DNA of 26,259 bases from Pseudomonadota bacterium. GTDB lineage: Bacteria; Pseudomonadota; Alphaproteobacteria; Rhizobiales; Devosiaceae. The notes under the pieces were generated by a model. It saw nothing but the letters and a program-made list of their open reading frames with translations, was not told the DNA's origin and searched no databases. The stretch spans positions 1 to 26,259 of the forward strand of contig JAEYYP010000375.1 of the NCBI GenBank assembly GCA_023428425.1, written 5' to 3'. Within the stretch, counting starts at the first letter, position 1; the number at the start of each line of letters is the position of its first letter. The position numbers and the translations under genes are program-made. Of this stretch, positions 8,033-15,765 are shown in pieces.

Positions 8033-8389
8033 TCAGGCAGCAGCGATGTGAATCGTGATCCGGCAGCTCTCGCGGGGGCGCTGCACCGGCGCCGTGCGAC
8101 AGAGAATGCGCGTCGGATCATCGGTATCGTTGCGATAGGCGTACCAAGTGCTGGCGGGGATGCGGACGAAGTCGCCACCGTGCACCCAGCCGGTCATGCC
8201 GTTGATCATCACCTCCAGCACTCCGTGCTCGACGAGGATGATCGTCTCGGCCTGCTCCTGCATCTGGGGTGCCACCTGCGCGCCGGGCATCACCACGTGT
8301 GCCTGCGCGTGATAGCCGAGGCCAGCTCCGCAGGGGTTGGCGATATGGAACACGTGGTCGCCGGCAATGAAAAACGCGCGTCTCGACAT
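8033..8389 (-). CDS. Cupin-fold protein lacking the usual metal ligands
   Basis: A 118-residue single-domain protein with the two cupin motifs in recognisable form. Motif 1 covers about residues 36–57 (GAQVAPQMQEQAETIILVEHG). Motif 2 covers about 70–87 (GGDFVRIPASTWYAYRN). In the canonical motifs the metal is held by His-x-His, Glu and a later His. Here the two His of motif 1 are Gln, the Glu is kept, and the His of motif 2 is Tyr, so this is probably not an ordinary metallo-enzyme. It could bind a small ligand or be an isomerase-like relative; I cannot assign a substrate. The ATG at 8389 has GGGGGA about 9 bases upstream. It is the last gene of the minus-strand block and converges on thrS. 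Confidence 0.75.
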   Translation of the reverse strand: MSRRAFFIAGDHVFHIANPCGAGLGYHAQAHVVMPGAQVAPQMQEQAETIILVEHGVLEVMINGMTGWVHGGDFVRIPASTWYAYRNDTDDPTRILCRTAPVQRPRESCRITIHIAAA

Positions 8390-8488
8390 AGCTTGAGTCC
8401 CCCAAGAGCGAAGCCACCCTCTTCGCCGTCGGAACCTAGTCCCGACGCGATGAACGGCAGTTGAACGGCAGGGGGACGTCCGGCTTTG

Positions 8489-8764
8489 TCAGCGGGCTCC
8501 GATGGCGTCGTGGAATTGGACGCCCAGTTCTTTCAGCGAACGCCACATCACCGTGCAGCCCTGCGGCCGCACCTTGGCGACCATCAGATCGAAGGTGCGC
8601 GGGATGTTCGAGACGGTGCCGCTGACTACTTCCAGCTTGGCACCGGTGTCCGAGAGGTTGCGGATAATGCACGCGATGCGAGTCCGGCCGCCATCGAAGG
8701 CGATCGTGGCCTCGATCATCGTGTTGCGGCGAGGGGAAAGGCGCTGCTCCAGTCGGGTATCCAC
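8489..8764 (-). CDS. PilZ-domain protein (probable c-di-GMP receptor)
   Basis: A 91-residue stand-alone PilZ domain. PilZ proteins bind cyclic di-GMP and pass the signal to motility, polysaccharide or other targets. Both parts of the binding signature are visible: RLSPR (R8 to R12, the RxxxR motif) and NLSDTG (N36, S38, G41, the [D/N]xSxxG motif). The chain ends with GVQFHDAIGAR, as in small alphaproteobacterial PilZ proteins. The start is a GTG at 8764 with an excellent CAGGAG site 6 bases upstream. It follows the cyclase gene by 94 bp and lies two genes from a GGDEF-EAL protein, so a shared c-di-GMP circuit is plausible but unproven. Its output partner is unknown. Confidence 0.88.
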   Translation of the reverse strand: MDTRLEQRLSPRRNTMIEATIAFDGGRTRIACIIRNLSDTGAKLEVVSGTVSNIPRTFDLMVAKVRPQGCTVMWRSLKELGVQFHDAIGAR

Positions 8765-8858
8765 TATTGGCTCCTGAAACCTGAGCGGACCCTGACAGAG
8801 CTGGGTGAGGAAATCGCTACCGCGAAGGGTAAAATTAGTCCTGCGCCGGTGCTGCTGG

Positions 8859-10625
8859 TCAGGTCAGCCCGGCCAGCTTCAACCCCTGCAGGTAGCGTGA
8901 CAGCAGCGAGGGATACATGAACCTCAGCCCATCGCCGATCGAGGCGAGACTGACCCCGGCATGGGCCTTCCGGAACTGATCCAGCGCGTCGCTGGCGGCG
9001 GCGAGTTCACCTTGGTGCGCGAGGTAGACGGCGAGGTCACGATAGGGCCAGGTCAGACCCGGCCGCTCCGACATGGCGCGGCGTACCCAGCCCACCGCGT
9101 CCTGCGGGCGCCCGGCAGCGAAGTGGGCGAGGCCCATCCCCAGGTGCATGCTGAAGGCAAACGGATCCATCGGCGATAGCCGCGCCGAGGTCTCGAACGC
9201 CGTCAATCCCCTGTCGGGATTGCCGAGGTAGACATGGCCCCAGCCACGCCGCAGCCACGCCCAGGCGTGATTCGGGTCGAGTTCGATCGCCCGGTCGGTG
9301 AGCGTGGTTGCCTGGCCGACATCGCCGCCGAGCATCATCATCGCCGAGGCGAGGGCGGCGAGGGCGGTCGGATCGTCGGCGACGTTCATACTGGCCGTCT
9401 TGATGAGCGCCGCCGCCTGCCGCCGCTCGCCCGCAAAATCGGTGGACCAGTTGTAGGCCACCTGCTGGCCGTGCGCCCACGCCGCCAGCGCCGCCGCCAG
9501 CCCGTAGTCGGGCTCCAGCGCCAGCGCTCGGGCGAGGTACTCGATCGCCTCGGCATTGTCGTCGGGGCTATGCGCCCACAGATGCGGAAACGCGCGCATC
9601 ACCAGGTCATAGGCGGCGAGCGTGTCGGGCCGCTTCTTGCGCGCCCGGTCAACCTCCGCTCGGCGGATCGAGGGCTGCACCGCACCTGCGACCTCGGCCG
9701 CCATGCGGTCTTGCAGGTCGAACAGGTCGGCTACCGCGCCATCCACCTTGTTGGACCAGATATGGCTGCCCGTCTCGGTCTCGACCAATTGCGCGGTAAT
9801 CCGCACCCTTTCGCCGACCCGGCGCACGGACCCCTCGACGACGTATCGCACGCCGAGGTCCCGACCGACCTGCCGCACGTCGATACCGGCGCGCCCCTTG
9901 TAGGCAAAGGACGAGTTGCGAGCGATGACGAAGAAATCCTTGACGCGACTGAGGGTTGCGGTGATTTCTTCCACGACCGCATCAGCGAAGTAGCTCTGAT
10001 CCACCTCGCCCGAGAGATTGTCAAACGGCAACACCACCAACGATGGCCGGCTGGAGGGCGGCACCGGCGGCGGCGCCTCGTTCTTCACCTGACGCAGAGC
10101 GCCGCCCGGATGCCAGGTGTAGATGCGGACGGTCTTGGTGATGTTCTTGAGTTCGGTCGGCCCCATGTCCGTGAACTCGAGGTCGATGGTGCCGTCCAGA
10201 TATTGGTACATCCACTTGGTGATGCACATTCCCCCCGCCGGCGCGTGGCTCTGCACCCGGACGGCGAGGTTGATTCCCGAGCCGTAGAGGTCGTCGCCGG
10301 CCACCAGTACGTCGGCCAGCACGATGCCGGCGCGGACCTGAAACATCTCGCCGCCCGGACCGCGGATCTTGCGTTCGTGGATTGCGCGCTGCACGGCGGC
10401 GGTCCATTGCACGGCCGCCACCACCGAGTTGAACTCGGCGAGCAATCCGTCGCCCATGGTCTTGAAGACCTTGCCACCCGCGGCGCCTATTGTGCGCGCG
10501 ATCAGCCGGTCGTAGACCCGCTGCACGAGGCGCAGGGTCTGACGCTCATTGCGTTCCACGAGGCGGGAGTAGCCCACCACGTCCAGCGATACGATCGGGA
10601 CCAGGCGACGGTCGGGTTGTGCCAT
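8859..10625 (-). CDS. Class III adenylate cyclase fused to TolB-like and TPR domains
   Basis: A 588-residue, apparently cytoplasmic protein. Residues about 8–170 are a class III nucleotide cyclase domain. All six key catalytic positions are present: metal Asp15 and Asp59 (44 apart, as in mycobacterial Rv1625c), Lys55 and Asp112 (the pair typical of ATP specificity), and Asn119 and Arg123 for the transition state. It should therefore make cAMP from ATP. Residues about 190–310 are a TolB-like α/β domain (PSLVVLPFDNLSG, then VVEGSVRRVGERVRITAQL). The rest (about 335–560) is a series of TPR helices, with repeats such as AIELDPNHAWAWLRRGWGHVYLG. This architecture recurs in many copies in Rhizobiales; inputs are mostly unknown. 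ATG 10625 has only a weak ribosome site but fits the domain start. Confidence 0.93.
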   Translation of the reverse strand: MAQPDRRLVPIVSLDVVGYSRLVERNERQTLRLVQRVYDRLIARTIGAAGGKVFKTMGDGLLAEFNSVVAAVQWTAAVQRAIHERKIRGPGGEMFQVRAGIVLADVLVAGDDLYGSGINLAVRVQSHAPAGGMCITKWMYQYLDGTIDLEFTDMGPTELKNITKTVRIYTWHPGGALRQVKNEAPPPVPPSSRPSLVVLPFDNLSGEVDQSYFADAVVEEITATLSRVKDFFVIARNSSFAYKGRAGIDVRQVGRDLGVRYVVEGSVRRVGERVRITAQLVETETGSHIWSNKVDGAVADLFDLQDRMAAEVAGAVQPSIRRAEVDRARKKRPDTLAAYDLVMRAFPHLWAHSPDDNAEAIEYLARALALEPDYGLAAALAAWAHGQQVAYNWSTDFAGERRQAAALIKTASMNVADDPTALAALASAMMMLGGDVGQATTLTDRAIELDPNHAWAWLRRGWGHVYLGNPDRGLTAFETSARLSPMDPFAFSMHLGMGLAHFAAGRPQDAVGWVRRAMSERPGLTWPYRDLAVYLAHQGELAAASDALDQFRKAHAGVSLASIGDGLRFMYPSLLSRYLQGLKLAGLT

Positions 10626-10754
10626 GCGGGTATGCTTCTGATAAAGTGTGTCCTTGTAGCATCGGTGAATATGACACCGGTAGCGCTAGCAGAACTCTCG
10701 CCGGTTGTTGCCGCAGATTTCCCGCTTGTGCTGCACGACTGCAAGTCAAGGCAG

Positions 10755-13295
10755 TCACGACGCCTCGCGCCACCCCGGGCTGCGCAGCATCGATTCGAGC
10801 GTCTCGGCCGGCATCGGCCGGGCGAAGGCGAAGCCCTGCAGCATGTCGCAGCCCAAGCCACGCAGAATGTCCGCCTGCTCGTAGGTCTCGACGCCTTCCG
10901 CCACCACCTTGATGCCGAGCGAACGCCCGATATCGATCAGCGAGCCCACCAACTGCTGCTGGCTGCGCGAGGTCGTCAGTTCGTCGAGGAATTGCCGGTC
11001 GATCTTGAAGCGCGTCGGCCGCAGCTTCAGCAGGCTGAGGATCGAGGCGTGCCCGGTGCCGAAATCGTCGATGGAGAGGTCGATACCCAGGTCGCGGATG
11101 CGGTCGAGGTTCCAACGCACCATGTCGTCGAGGTCGTCGAGGAAGATCGATTCGAGCAGTTCGAAGCTCAGCGTACCGGGCTCGAAGCGAATGTCGCGCA
11201 GCGATGCCATGAGGCGCTCGTCGCGCAGGCGGCGGAACGAAACGTTGACCGATAGGCCCGGCACCTTGAGCCCGGCGGAGCGCCAGGCGTTGAAGTCGTC
11301 GAGCGCCTTGTGCAGGATCACGCTGTCGATGGCCGTGACGACATTGAGATCCTCGGCCATCTTGAGGAAGCGGGCAGGGGGCAGCACGCCTTCGATCGGA
11401 TGGCGCCAGCGCGCCAGCGCCTCCACGCCGCTCAATTCCATGGTCCTGGCATCAAAAAGCGGCTGGTAGTACGGGAGGAACTCGTCCTGCTCGATCCCCT
11501 GGAGGATCTCGTCGGCAAGTCGCTTGGTTTGCACTGCCTCTGCCTGCAGCGCCTCCGAGAAGAACTCGAAGCCGTTCTTCCCGCGCGCCTTCGCCCGGTA
11601 AAGTGCGATATCCGCGTCGATCATCAGCCGCACCGGATCGACGCTCGACCCATGCTGGGCGGCGATGCCGATCGATGCGCCGAACCGGCAGTAGTGGCCG
11701 TGGTAGGGCACCGGTCGCCGCATCTGCTCCACGATCGTTCGCGCCAGATCTATCAGCCGGTTCTGCTCGCCGGAGTATGAGCAAACCACGATGAACTCGT
11801 CGCCACCGACCCGCGCGACGAAGTCGCCCGGCCCGAGGTTGCTGCGCAACAATTCGGCGGCATGCACGAGCATTGCATCGCCGGCGATATGACCGAGGGG
11901 GTCGTTGATCTGCTTGAAGCGGTCGAGGTCGATATGGAGAAGGGCAACGCTCGCGCCGGTGCGGCCGACTTCCAAGGCCCGTTCGGTGAGGACCTGGTCG
12001 AGGTAGCGGCGGTTCGGCAGGCCGGTAAGAGTGTCGTGAAGCGCATTGTGCTCGATGTGGGCTTTGGCGGCTTCGAGCTCCACATTGCGCGCTTCGGCGA
12101 GTTCCTTTGCCCGCTGCAGTTCGCGGTGGGCGGCGACTTCCTCGGTGACGTCCCAGTTCACGCCGAGCATGCGGGGCGTGCCCAGCGAGTCCCGGTACCA
12201 CCGTCCCTGCGTCCTGACGATCCGCACCTGACCATCGTTGTGTCGTATGATCCGAAACTCGGACTCGTAGCTCGACCGGCTTTTGACCGCTCGTTCGACG
12301 CGGTGGCGGGCGAGCGCGGCATCGTCCGGGTGTAGCGAGTCCTCCCAGAAGGTAAGGCCGATCGGCGTGTCGTCATCCACGCCGTAGATCGCGCGGACCT
12401 GCCCGTCCCAGAAGAGTTCGCCGGTTTCAAGATTGGATTCGAACAGGCCGATGCGCGACACTTCAAGCGCCAGTTCAAGTCGGCGCGACAGCCGCAGCAA
12501 CTGGTCCTCGGATGTCTTGTGTTCAGTGATATCGGTATCTGTTCCGATGATCCGTTTCGGCTTGCCATCGGGAAACCACTCGATCGGCGAGCCCAGGCTC
12601 GAGATCCAGATATATTGCCCGTTTCGGTGCCGCTCGCGATACTCCATGTGCACGCGCAGCAGTTCGCCAGCGTGCTGTCGACGAATGAGGTCCAGAACCT
12701 TGGGCAGGTCCTCGGGGTGCACCCGGTCGGCCCAGACGTCCTGGGCGTCCTCGGCATCGCTGTCGGGATCCATGCCGCGCATCTTGCGCCAGGTGCGCGA
12801 GTGATAGACGACGCCGGTGCTGATATCGGAATCCCAGACGCCCTGGCGGGCGCTTTCAAGCGCCATCTCCCATCGACTCTCCGAGCGGTCGAGGGCAGCT
12901 GCCATGTCGCGTACCGCGCTGACGTCCTGCACAAGACCCCAGAGCGTGTCGCCATCGGCCCGGACGATGCCCGTCGAAAGGTGCCGGTTGCCGTCGGGCA
13001 GCGGGATGGCCAGTTCCATCGTCGGTGCCGCGATGCCTGAGCGCACCTGACGGATGGCCTCGAACAGAGGTCGTCGGCCACCCAACTGGCGCAGCAACGG
13101 TCGGATGGCGGGTTGGTCGGTGCGGCCTAGCAGCGCAAGCAGGCCGGGTGAGCAGACAAGGCCATCGACCGGCGACCAGGACCATCGTCCCAGCCCGGCC
13201 AGCCGTTCAGCCTCGGAAAACTGCCTTGCAAGCTGATCGGGCCGCAAGTTGCCTGACGCGGATTTGCTCCGGGGCTGCTGCCGGGAAGCCTTCAT
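10755..13295 (-). CDS. PAS–GGDEF–EAL protein (c-di-GMP turnover)
   Basis: An 846-residue protein without obvious membrane segments, so probably cytoplasmic. A degenerate PAS-like region (about 27–130) is followed by two PAS/PAC domains (about 140–265 and 270–390), each ending in a DxDITEHK or WDVTEEV stretch. Then come GGDEF (about 415–570) and EAL (about 590–835). The diguanylate cyclase signature is intact (GGDEF at 497–501, DTLTGLPNRR, NDPLGHIAGD). The inhibitory I-site RxxD before it reads GPGD, so product inhibition is probably lost. The phosphodiesterase motifs are intact too: EAL at 625–627, SVNVS, ELLES, DDFGTG and AEGVET. Either or both activities may operate, set by the PAS input. 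GAGGA lies 9 bases before the ATG at 13295. It may share a transcript with the cyclase gene 129 bp downstream. Confidence 0.95.
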   Translation of the reverse strand: MKASRQQPRSKSASGNLRPDQLARQFSEAERLAGLGRWSWSPVDGLVCSPGLLALLGRTDQPAIRPLLRQLGGRRPLFEAIRQVRSGIAAPTMELAIPLPDGNRHLSTGIVRADGDTLWGLVQDVSAVRDMAAALDRSESRWEMALESARQGVWDSDISTGVVYHSRTWRKMRGMDPDSDAEDAQDVWADRVHPEDLPKVLDLIRRQHAGELLRVHMEYRERHRNGQYIWISSLGSPIEWFPDGKPKRIIGTDTDITEHKTSEDQLLRLSRRLELALEVSRIGLFESNLETGELFWDGQVRAIYGVDDDTPIGLTFWEDSLHPDDAALARHRVERAVKSRSSYESEFRIIRHNDGQVRIVRTQGRWYRDSLGTPRMLGVNWDVTEEVAAHRELQRAKELAEARNVELEAAKAHIEHNALHDTLTGLPNRRYLDQVLTERALEVGRTGASVALLHIDLDRFKQINDPLGHIAGDAMLVHAAELLRSNLGPGDFVARVGGDEFIVVCSYSGEQNRLIDLARTIVEQMRRPVPYHGHYCRFGASIGIAAQHGSSVDPVRLMIDADIALYRAKARGKNGFEFFSEALQAEAVQTKRLADEILQGIEQDEFLPYYQPLFDARTMELSGVEALARWRHPIEGVLPPARFLKMAEDLNVVTAIDSVILHKALDDFNAWRSAGLKVPGLSVNVSFRRLRDERLMASLRDIRFEPGTLSFELLESIFLDDLDDMVRWNLDRIRDLGIDLSIDDFGTGHASILSLLKLRPTRFKIDRQFLDELTTSRSQQQLVGSLIDIGRSLGIKVVAEGVETYEQADILRGLGCDMLQGFAFARPMPAETLESMLRSPGWREAS

Positions 13296-13365
13296 GCTGC
13301 ACTATCCTCGCGGCCCAACCCCTCGGACCTTCAGGTGAGATTGACCGCGACGGCTTTAAATTCCC

Positions 13366-14658
13366 TTACGGAATGGCCTCACCGTCGACAGGGCTGCAGG
13401 CCCTGGCCCGTTCGAGCAGCAGGTTTCGCTCAGCCTCGTTGCGGGTCAGCCCGGCGGCGCGCTCGAACTCCATCCGCGCCTCGAATACGCGGCCCAACTT
13501 CATCAGAAAGTCGCCGCGCACCGACGGCAGCAAGTGATATCCCTTCAAGGCTGGTTCGTCGGCGAGCGCATCCACCAATTCGAGCCCTCGCCCCGGACCG
13601 AAGGCCATGGCGTGCGCGACGGCGCGGTTGAGCTCTACTACGGGGCCCGCCGTCACCTCGGCCAGAAGGTCGTAGAATCCGGCGATGGCCTGCCAGTCAG
13701 TATCCTCGGCCCTGACGGCCCGGGCATGGCAGGCGGCGATCGAGGCCTGCAACGCATAGGGTCCAGCGGCCCCGCCCAGCGCCACCGTTTGATCCAGCGC
13801 CGAAAGCCCGCGCCGGATCAGCATCTGGTCCCATCGGCTTCGATCCTGATCGAGCAGCAGGACCGGCGCCCCATCGCGTCCCGTCCGTGCCCGCATCCGC
13901 GAGGCCTGCAACTCCATCAGGGATACGAGGCCGTGCACCTCGGACTCTCCAGGAGTCAGTCCGGCGAGGACGCGACCGAGTCGCATCGCCTCTTCGCAGA
14001 GCCCCGGCCGTGTCCAATCGGCACCCGAGGTAGCTGTATAGCCCTCATTGAAGATCAGGTAGATCACCTCGAGCACAGAAGCCAGTCGCGCCGCCCGCTC
14101 CTCGCCGCGCGGAACATCGAAGGGCAAGCCGGCTTCGGCGAGGTTTCGCTTGGCGCGGACGATCCGCTGCGCCACCGTCGCCTCGGTCACCAGGAAGGCC
14201 CGGGCGATCTCGTCAGTGGTCAGCCCGCCCAGCAACCGCAGCGTCAGCGCCACGCGGGACTCGGCCGAGATCGCGGGATGGCAGGAGGTGAAGATCAGCC
14301 TCAACAGGTCGTCGCCGACATCGTCGTCGAGCGGCGTGTCGAAGTCGGGAGCCGTCTGCTCCTCCTCCCGCAGGTCATGCCCTAGTTCGGCGAGCTTGCG
14401 TGCCGCCATCTTGTTCCGTCGGAAATAGTCGATGGCGCGGCGCTTGGCCGTCTGCATCAACCAGGCGCCCGGGTTGCGGGGCACACCTTGGGCCGGCCAG
14501 TGCGCGAGCGCCACGGTCAGTGCGTCCTGCGCAAGTTCCTCGGCGAGCCCGACATCGCGGACGATGCGGGTGAGCCCGGCTATCAGCCGTGCCTGCTCGA
14601 GGCGGAACGTCGCCTCGATGACTCGCCGCGTTTCACGTTCGGAGGTTGGTTCAATCAT
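13366..14658 (-). CDS. ECF42-type RNA polymerase sigma factor with C-terminal TPR extension (DUF6596)
   Basis: A 430-residue extracytoplasmic-function sigma factor. Region σ2 (about 15–80) includes LAQDALTVALAHWP and GAWLMQTAKRRAIDYFRR. Region σ4 (about 120–170) has RVALTLRLLGGLTTDEIARA and TVAQRIVRAK. The long extension begins with the diagnostic VIYLIFNEGYTATSG (DUF6596) and ends in TPR-like helices. This is the ECF42 layout, in which the extension rather than an anti-sigma factor is thought to control activity. ECF42 genes usually sit beside one or more DGPF/YCII-domain genes, but none lies next to it here. I chose ATG 14658 because MIEPTSERETRRVIEATF starts the conserved region; the upstream TTG at 14721 adds an implausible leader. 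It is divergent from the flavoprotein gene. Confidence 0.92.
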   Translation of the reverse strand: MIEPTSERETRRVIEATFRLEQARLIAGLTRIVRDVGLAEELAQDALTVALAHWPAQGVPRNPGAWLMQTAKRRAIDYFRRNKMAARKLAELGHDLREEEQTAPDFDTPLDDDVGDDLLRLIFTSCHPAISAESRVALTLRLLGGLTTDEIARAFLVTEATVAQRIVRAKRNLAEAGLPFDVPRGEERAARLASVLEVIYLIFNEGYTATSGADWTRPGLCEEAMRLGRVLAGLTPGESEVHGLVSLMELQASRMRARTGRDGAPVLLLDQDRSRWDQMLIRRGLSALDQTVALGGAAGPYALQASIAACHARAVRAEDTDWQAIAGFYDLLAEVTAGPVVELNRAVAHAMAFGPGRGLELVDALADEPALKGYHLLPSVRGDFLMKLGRVFEARMEFERAAGLTRNEAERNLLLERARACSPVDGEAIP

Positions 14659-14730
14659 GGGCCGGAGCAGACCAAATACGATCTGCCGCAGCAAGCCGTG
14701 GTGTCGATTGTTCGTCTTCAATGAACACTG

Positions 14731-14848
14731 CGTTACCTAACGCGTGCCCCTGGCGGCAGAGGCGAGGAACATTCGGGACCAAGACACCCAGACAGGCCGG
14801 GAGAAGCCATTTCCTACAGGCCTGTAACTCCACGCACACGGCTGTAAC
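14731..14848. promoter_or_regulatory. Palindromes and GTAAC half-sites in the sigma/flavoprotein divergent gap
   Basis: The 295-bp gap between the divergent starts holds CGTTACCTAACG at 14731–14742 (arms CGTTA/TAACG), the perfect 12-bp palindrome TACAGGCCTGTA at 14815–14826, and CTGTAAC at both 14822–14828 and 14842–14848, exactly 20 bp apart. GTTAC/GTAAC half-sites thus recur three times. A further dyad CCAGT–N11–ACTGG lies at 14923–14943, just before the flavoprotein ribosome site. This looks like a regulator-binding region; the regulator is unknown. Confidence 0.4.
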
Positions 14849-14953
14849 CAGGTGTCCTCGATGTGCCCCTGCTTCATCGGCGTGCCTGCTTGCGGGAGAC
14901 GGGTCTGGGCACTTATTTCGCCCCAGTCACATTTTGATACTGGAGTGCAGCAA

Positions 14954-15559
14954 ATGTCCAAACCCAAGATCGGCGTCATCATCAGCTCGACCCGCCCGAC
15001 CCGCTTCGGCGAGAAGCCGGCCAAGTGGATCCTCGAGCACGCCAAGGCACGCGGCGATATCGACGCCGAGCTCATCGACCTCCGCGATTTCCCGCTGCCG
15101 CTGTTCGACGCCCCGGCTTCGGACTTCTGGATGCCGACCCCGAACGAAGTCGCCGCCAAGTGGCAGGCCAAGCTCAATGAATTCGACGGCTTCATCATCG
15201 TCACCGCCGAGTACAACCGCTCGATCACCGGCGCGCTGAAGAACGCCATCGACTGGGCCTACAAGCCCTTCATGCGAAAGGCCGTGGCCTATGTCGGCTA
15301 TGGTTCGGTGGGCGGCGCCCGCGCCATCGAGCACCTGCGCAACATCATGGTGGAACTGCAGGCCGTTTCGGTCCGCCACGCCATCCACATCGGCGGTTCG
15401 GACTTCCTGCCCGTCATGATGGGCCAGAAGACCTGGGAAGAGACCGCGCCGCGCTTCGACGCCTTCGTTCCCGAAGTGCTCGACAACCTCGTCTGGTGGA
15501 CCAATGCCACCAAGACGGCCCGCGACGCCGACGCCGCCAAGGCTGCCCAGGCCGCCTGA
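14954..15559 (+). CDS. NADPH-dependent FMN reductase-like flavoprotein
   Basis: A 201-residue flavodoxin-fold protein of the NADPH-dependent FMN reductase family (relatives include chromate, quinone and azo reductases). The FMN phosphate loop is near the N-terminus (IISSTRPTR, residues about 9–17). The isoalloxazine-side motif TAEYNRSITGALKNAIDW is at about 76–93, followed by the glycine-rich GYGSVGGARAIEHLR. The C-terminus ends in an Ala/Lys-rich tail. Such enzymes transfer electrons from NAD(P)H to FMN or to quinones and other acceptors; the natural substrate is unknown. The ATG at 14954 has GGAG 8 bases upstream. It is divergent from the ECF sigma gene and ends in two tandem hairpins, so it is probably a single-gene transcript. 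Confidence 0.9.
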   Translation: MSKPKIGVIISSTRPTRFGEKPAKWILEHAKARGDIDAELIDLRDFPLPLFDAPASDFWMPTPNEVAAKWQAKLNEFDGFIIVTAEYNRSITGALKNAIDWAYKPFMRKAVAYVGYGSVGGARAIEHLRNIMVELQAVSVRHAIHIGGSDFLPVMMGQKTWEETAPRFDAFVPEVLDNLVWWTNATKTARDADAAKAAQAA

Positions 15560-15566
15560 TCCGGTT

Positions 15567-15634
15567 TCCGGGGCATTCTCCTTTCGCGGCCCCGGACAGT
15601 CGGGAGCGGTGCGCCCTTTCGCGCCGCTCCCTTT
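15567..15634 (+). terminator. Tandem hairpins terminating the flavoprotein gene
   Basis: Hairpin 1 has TCCGGGGC (15567–15574) with GCCCCGGA (15589–15596), loop 14. Hairpin 2 has GGGAGCGGTGCG (15602–15613) with CGCGCCGCTCCC (15620–15631), 12 bp with one G·U pair and a 6-nt loop, then TTT. The second is a strong intrinsic terminator. Confidence 0.8.
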
Positions 15635-15736
15635 CCACCTCTGCTCACCAATCGACGCCCATTGCATTGCGCATATGCATCCAACCGGGCATTTTGGCGG
15701 TTGAGTGCCGAGGGTGACCGGGTGTAATGACCCGCC

Positions 15737-15753
15737 CACCCGATAAACGGGTG
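15737..15753 (+). promoter_or_regulatory. Small stem-loop before kup
   Basis: CACCCG (15737–15742), loop ATAAA and CGGGTG (15748–15753) form a perfect 6-bp stem ending 12 bases before the preferred kup start. If transcription starts upstream it would fold in the leader. It also falls inside the first 13 codons of the alternative longer kup frame, which weakens that longer start. Confidence 0.3.
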
Positions 15754-15765
15754 AGCAAAGCGCAT

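Noticed and set aside
9234..11255. A 673-codon plus-strand open frame opposite the cyclase and EAL genes
   Set aside because: It is the antisense of two genes with intact catalytic motifs; no domain or ribosome site supports it.
14659..14721. A TTG start 63 bp upstream for the ECF42 sigma factor
   Set aside because: There is no ribosome site and the added residues are unlike the family N-terminus.
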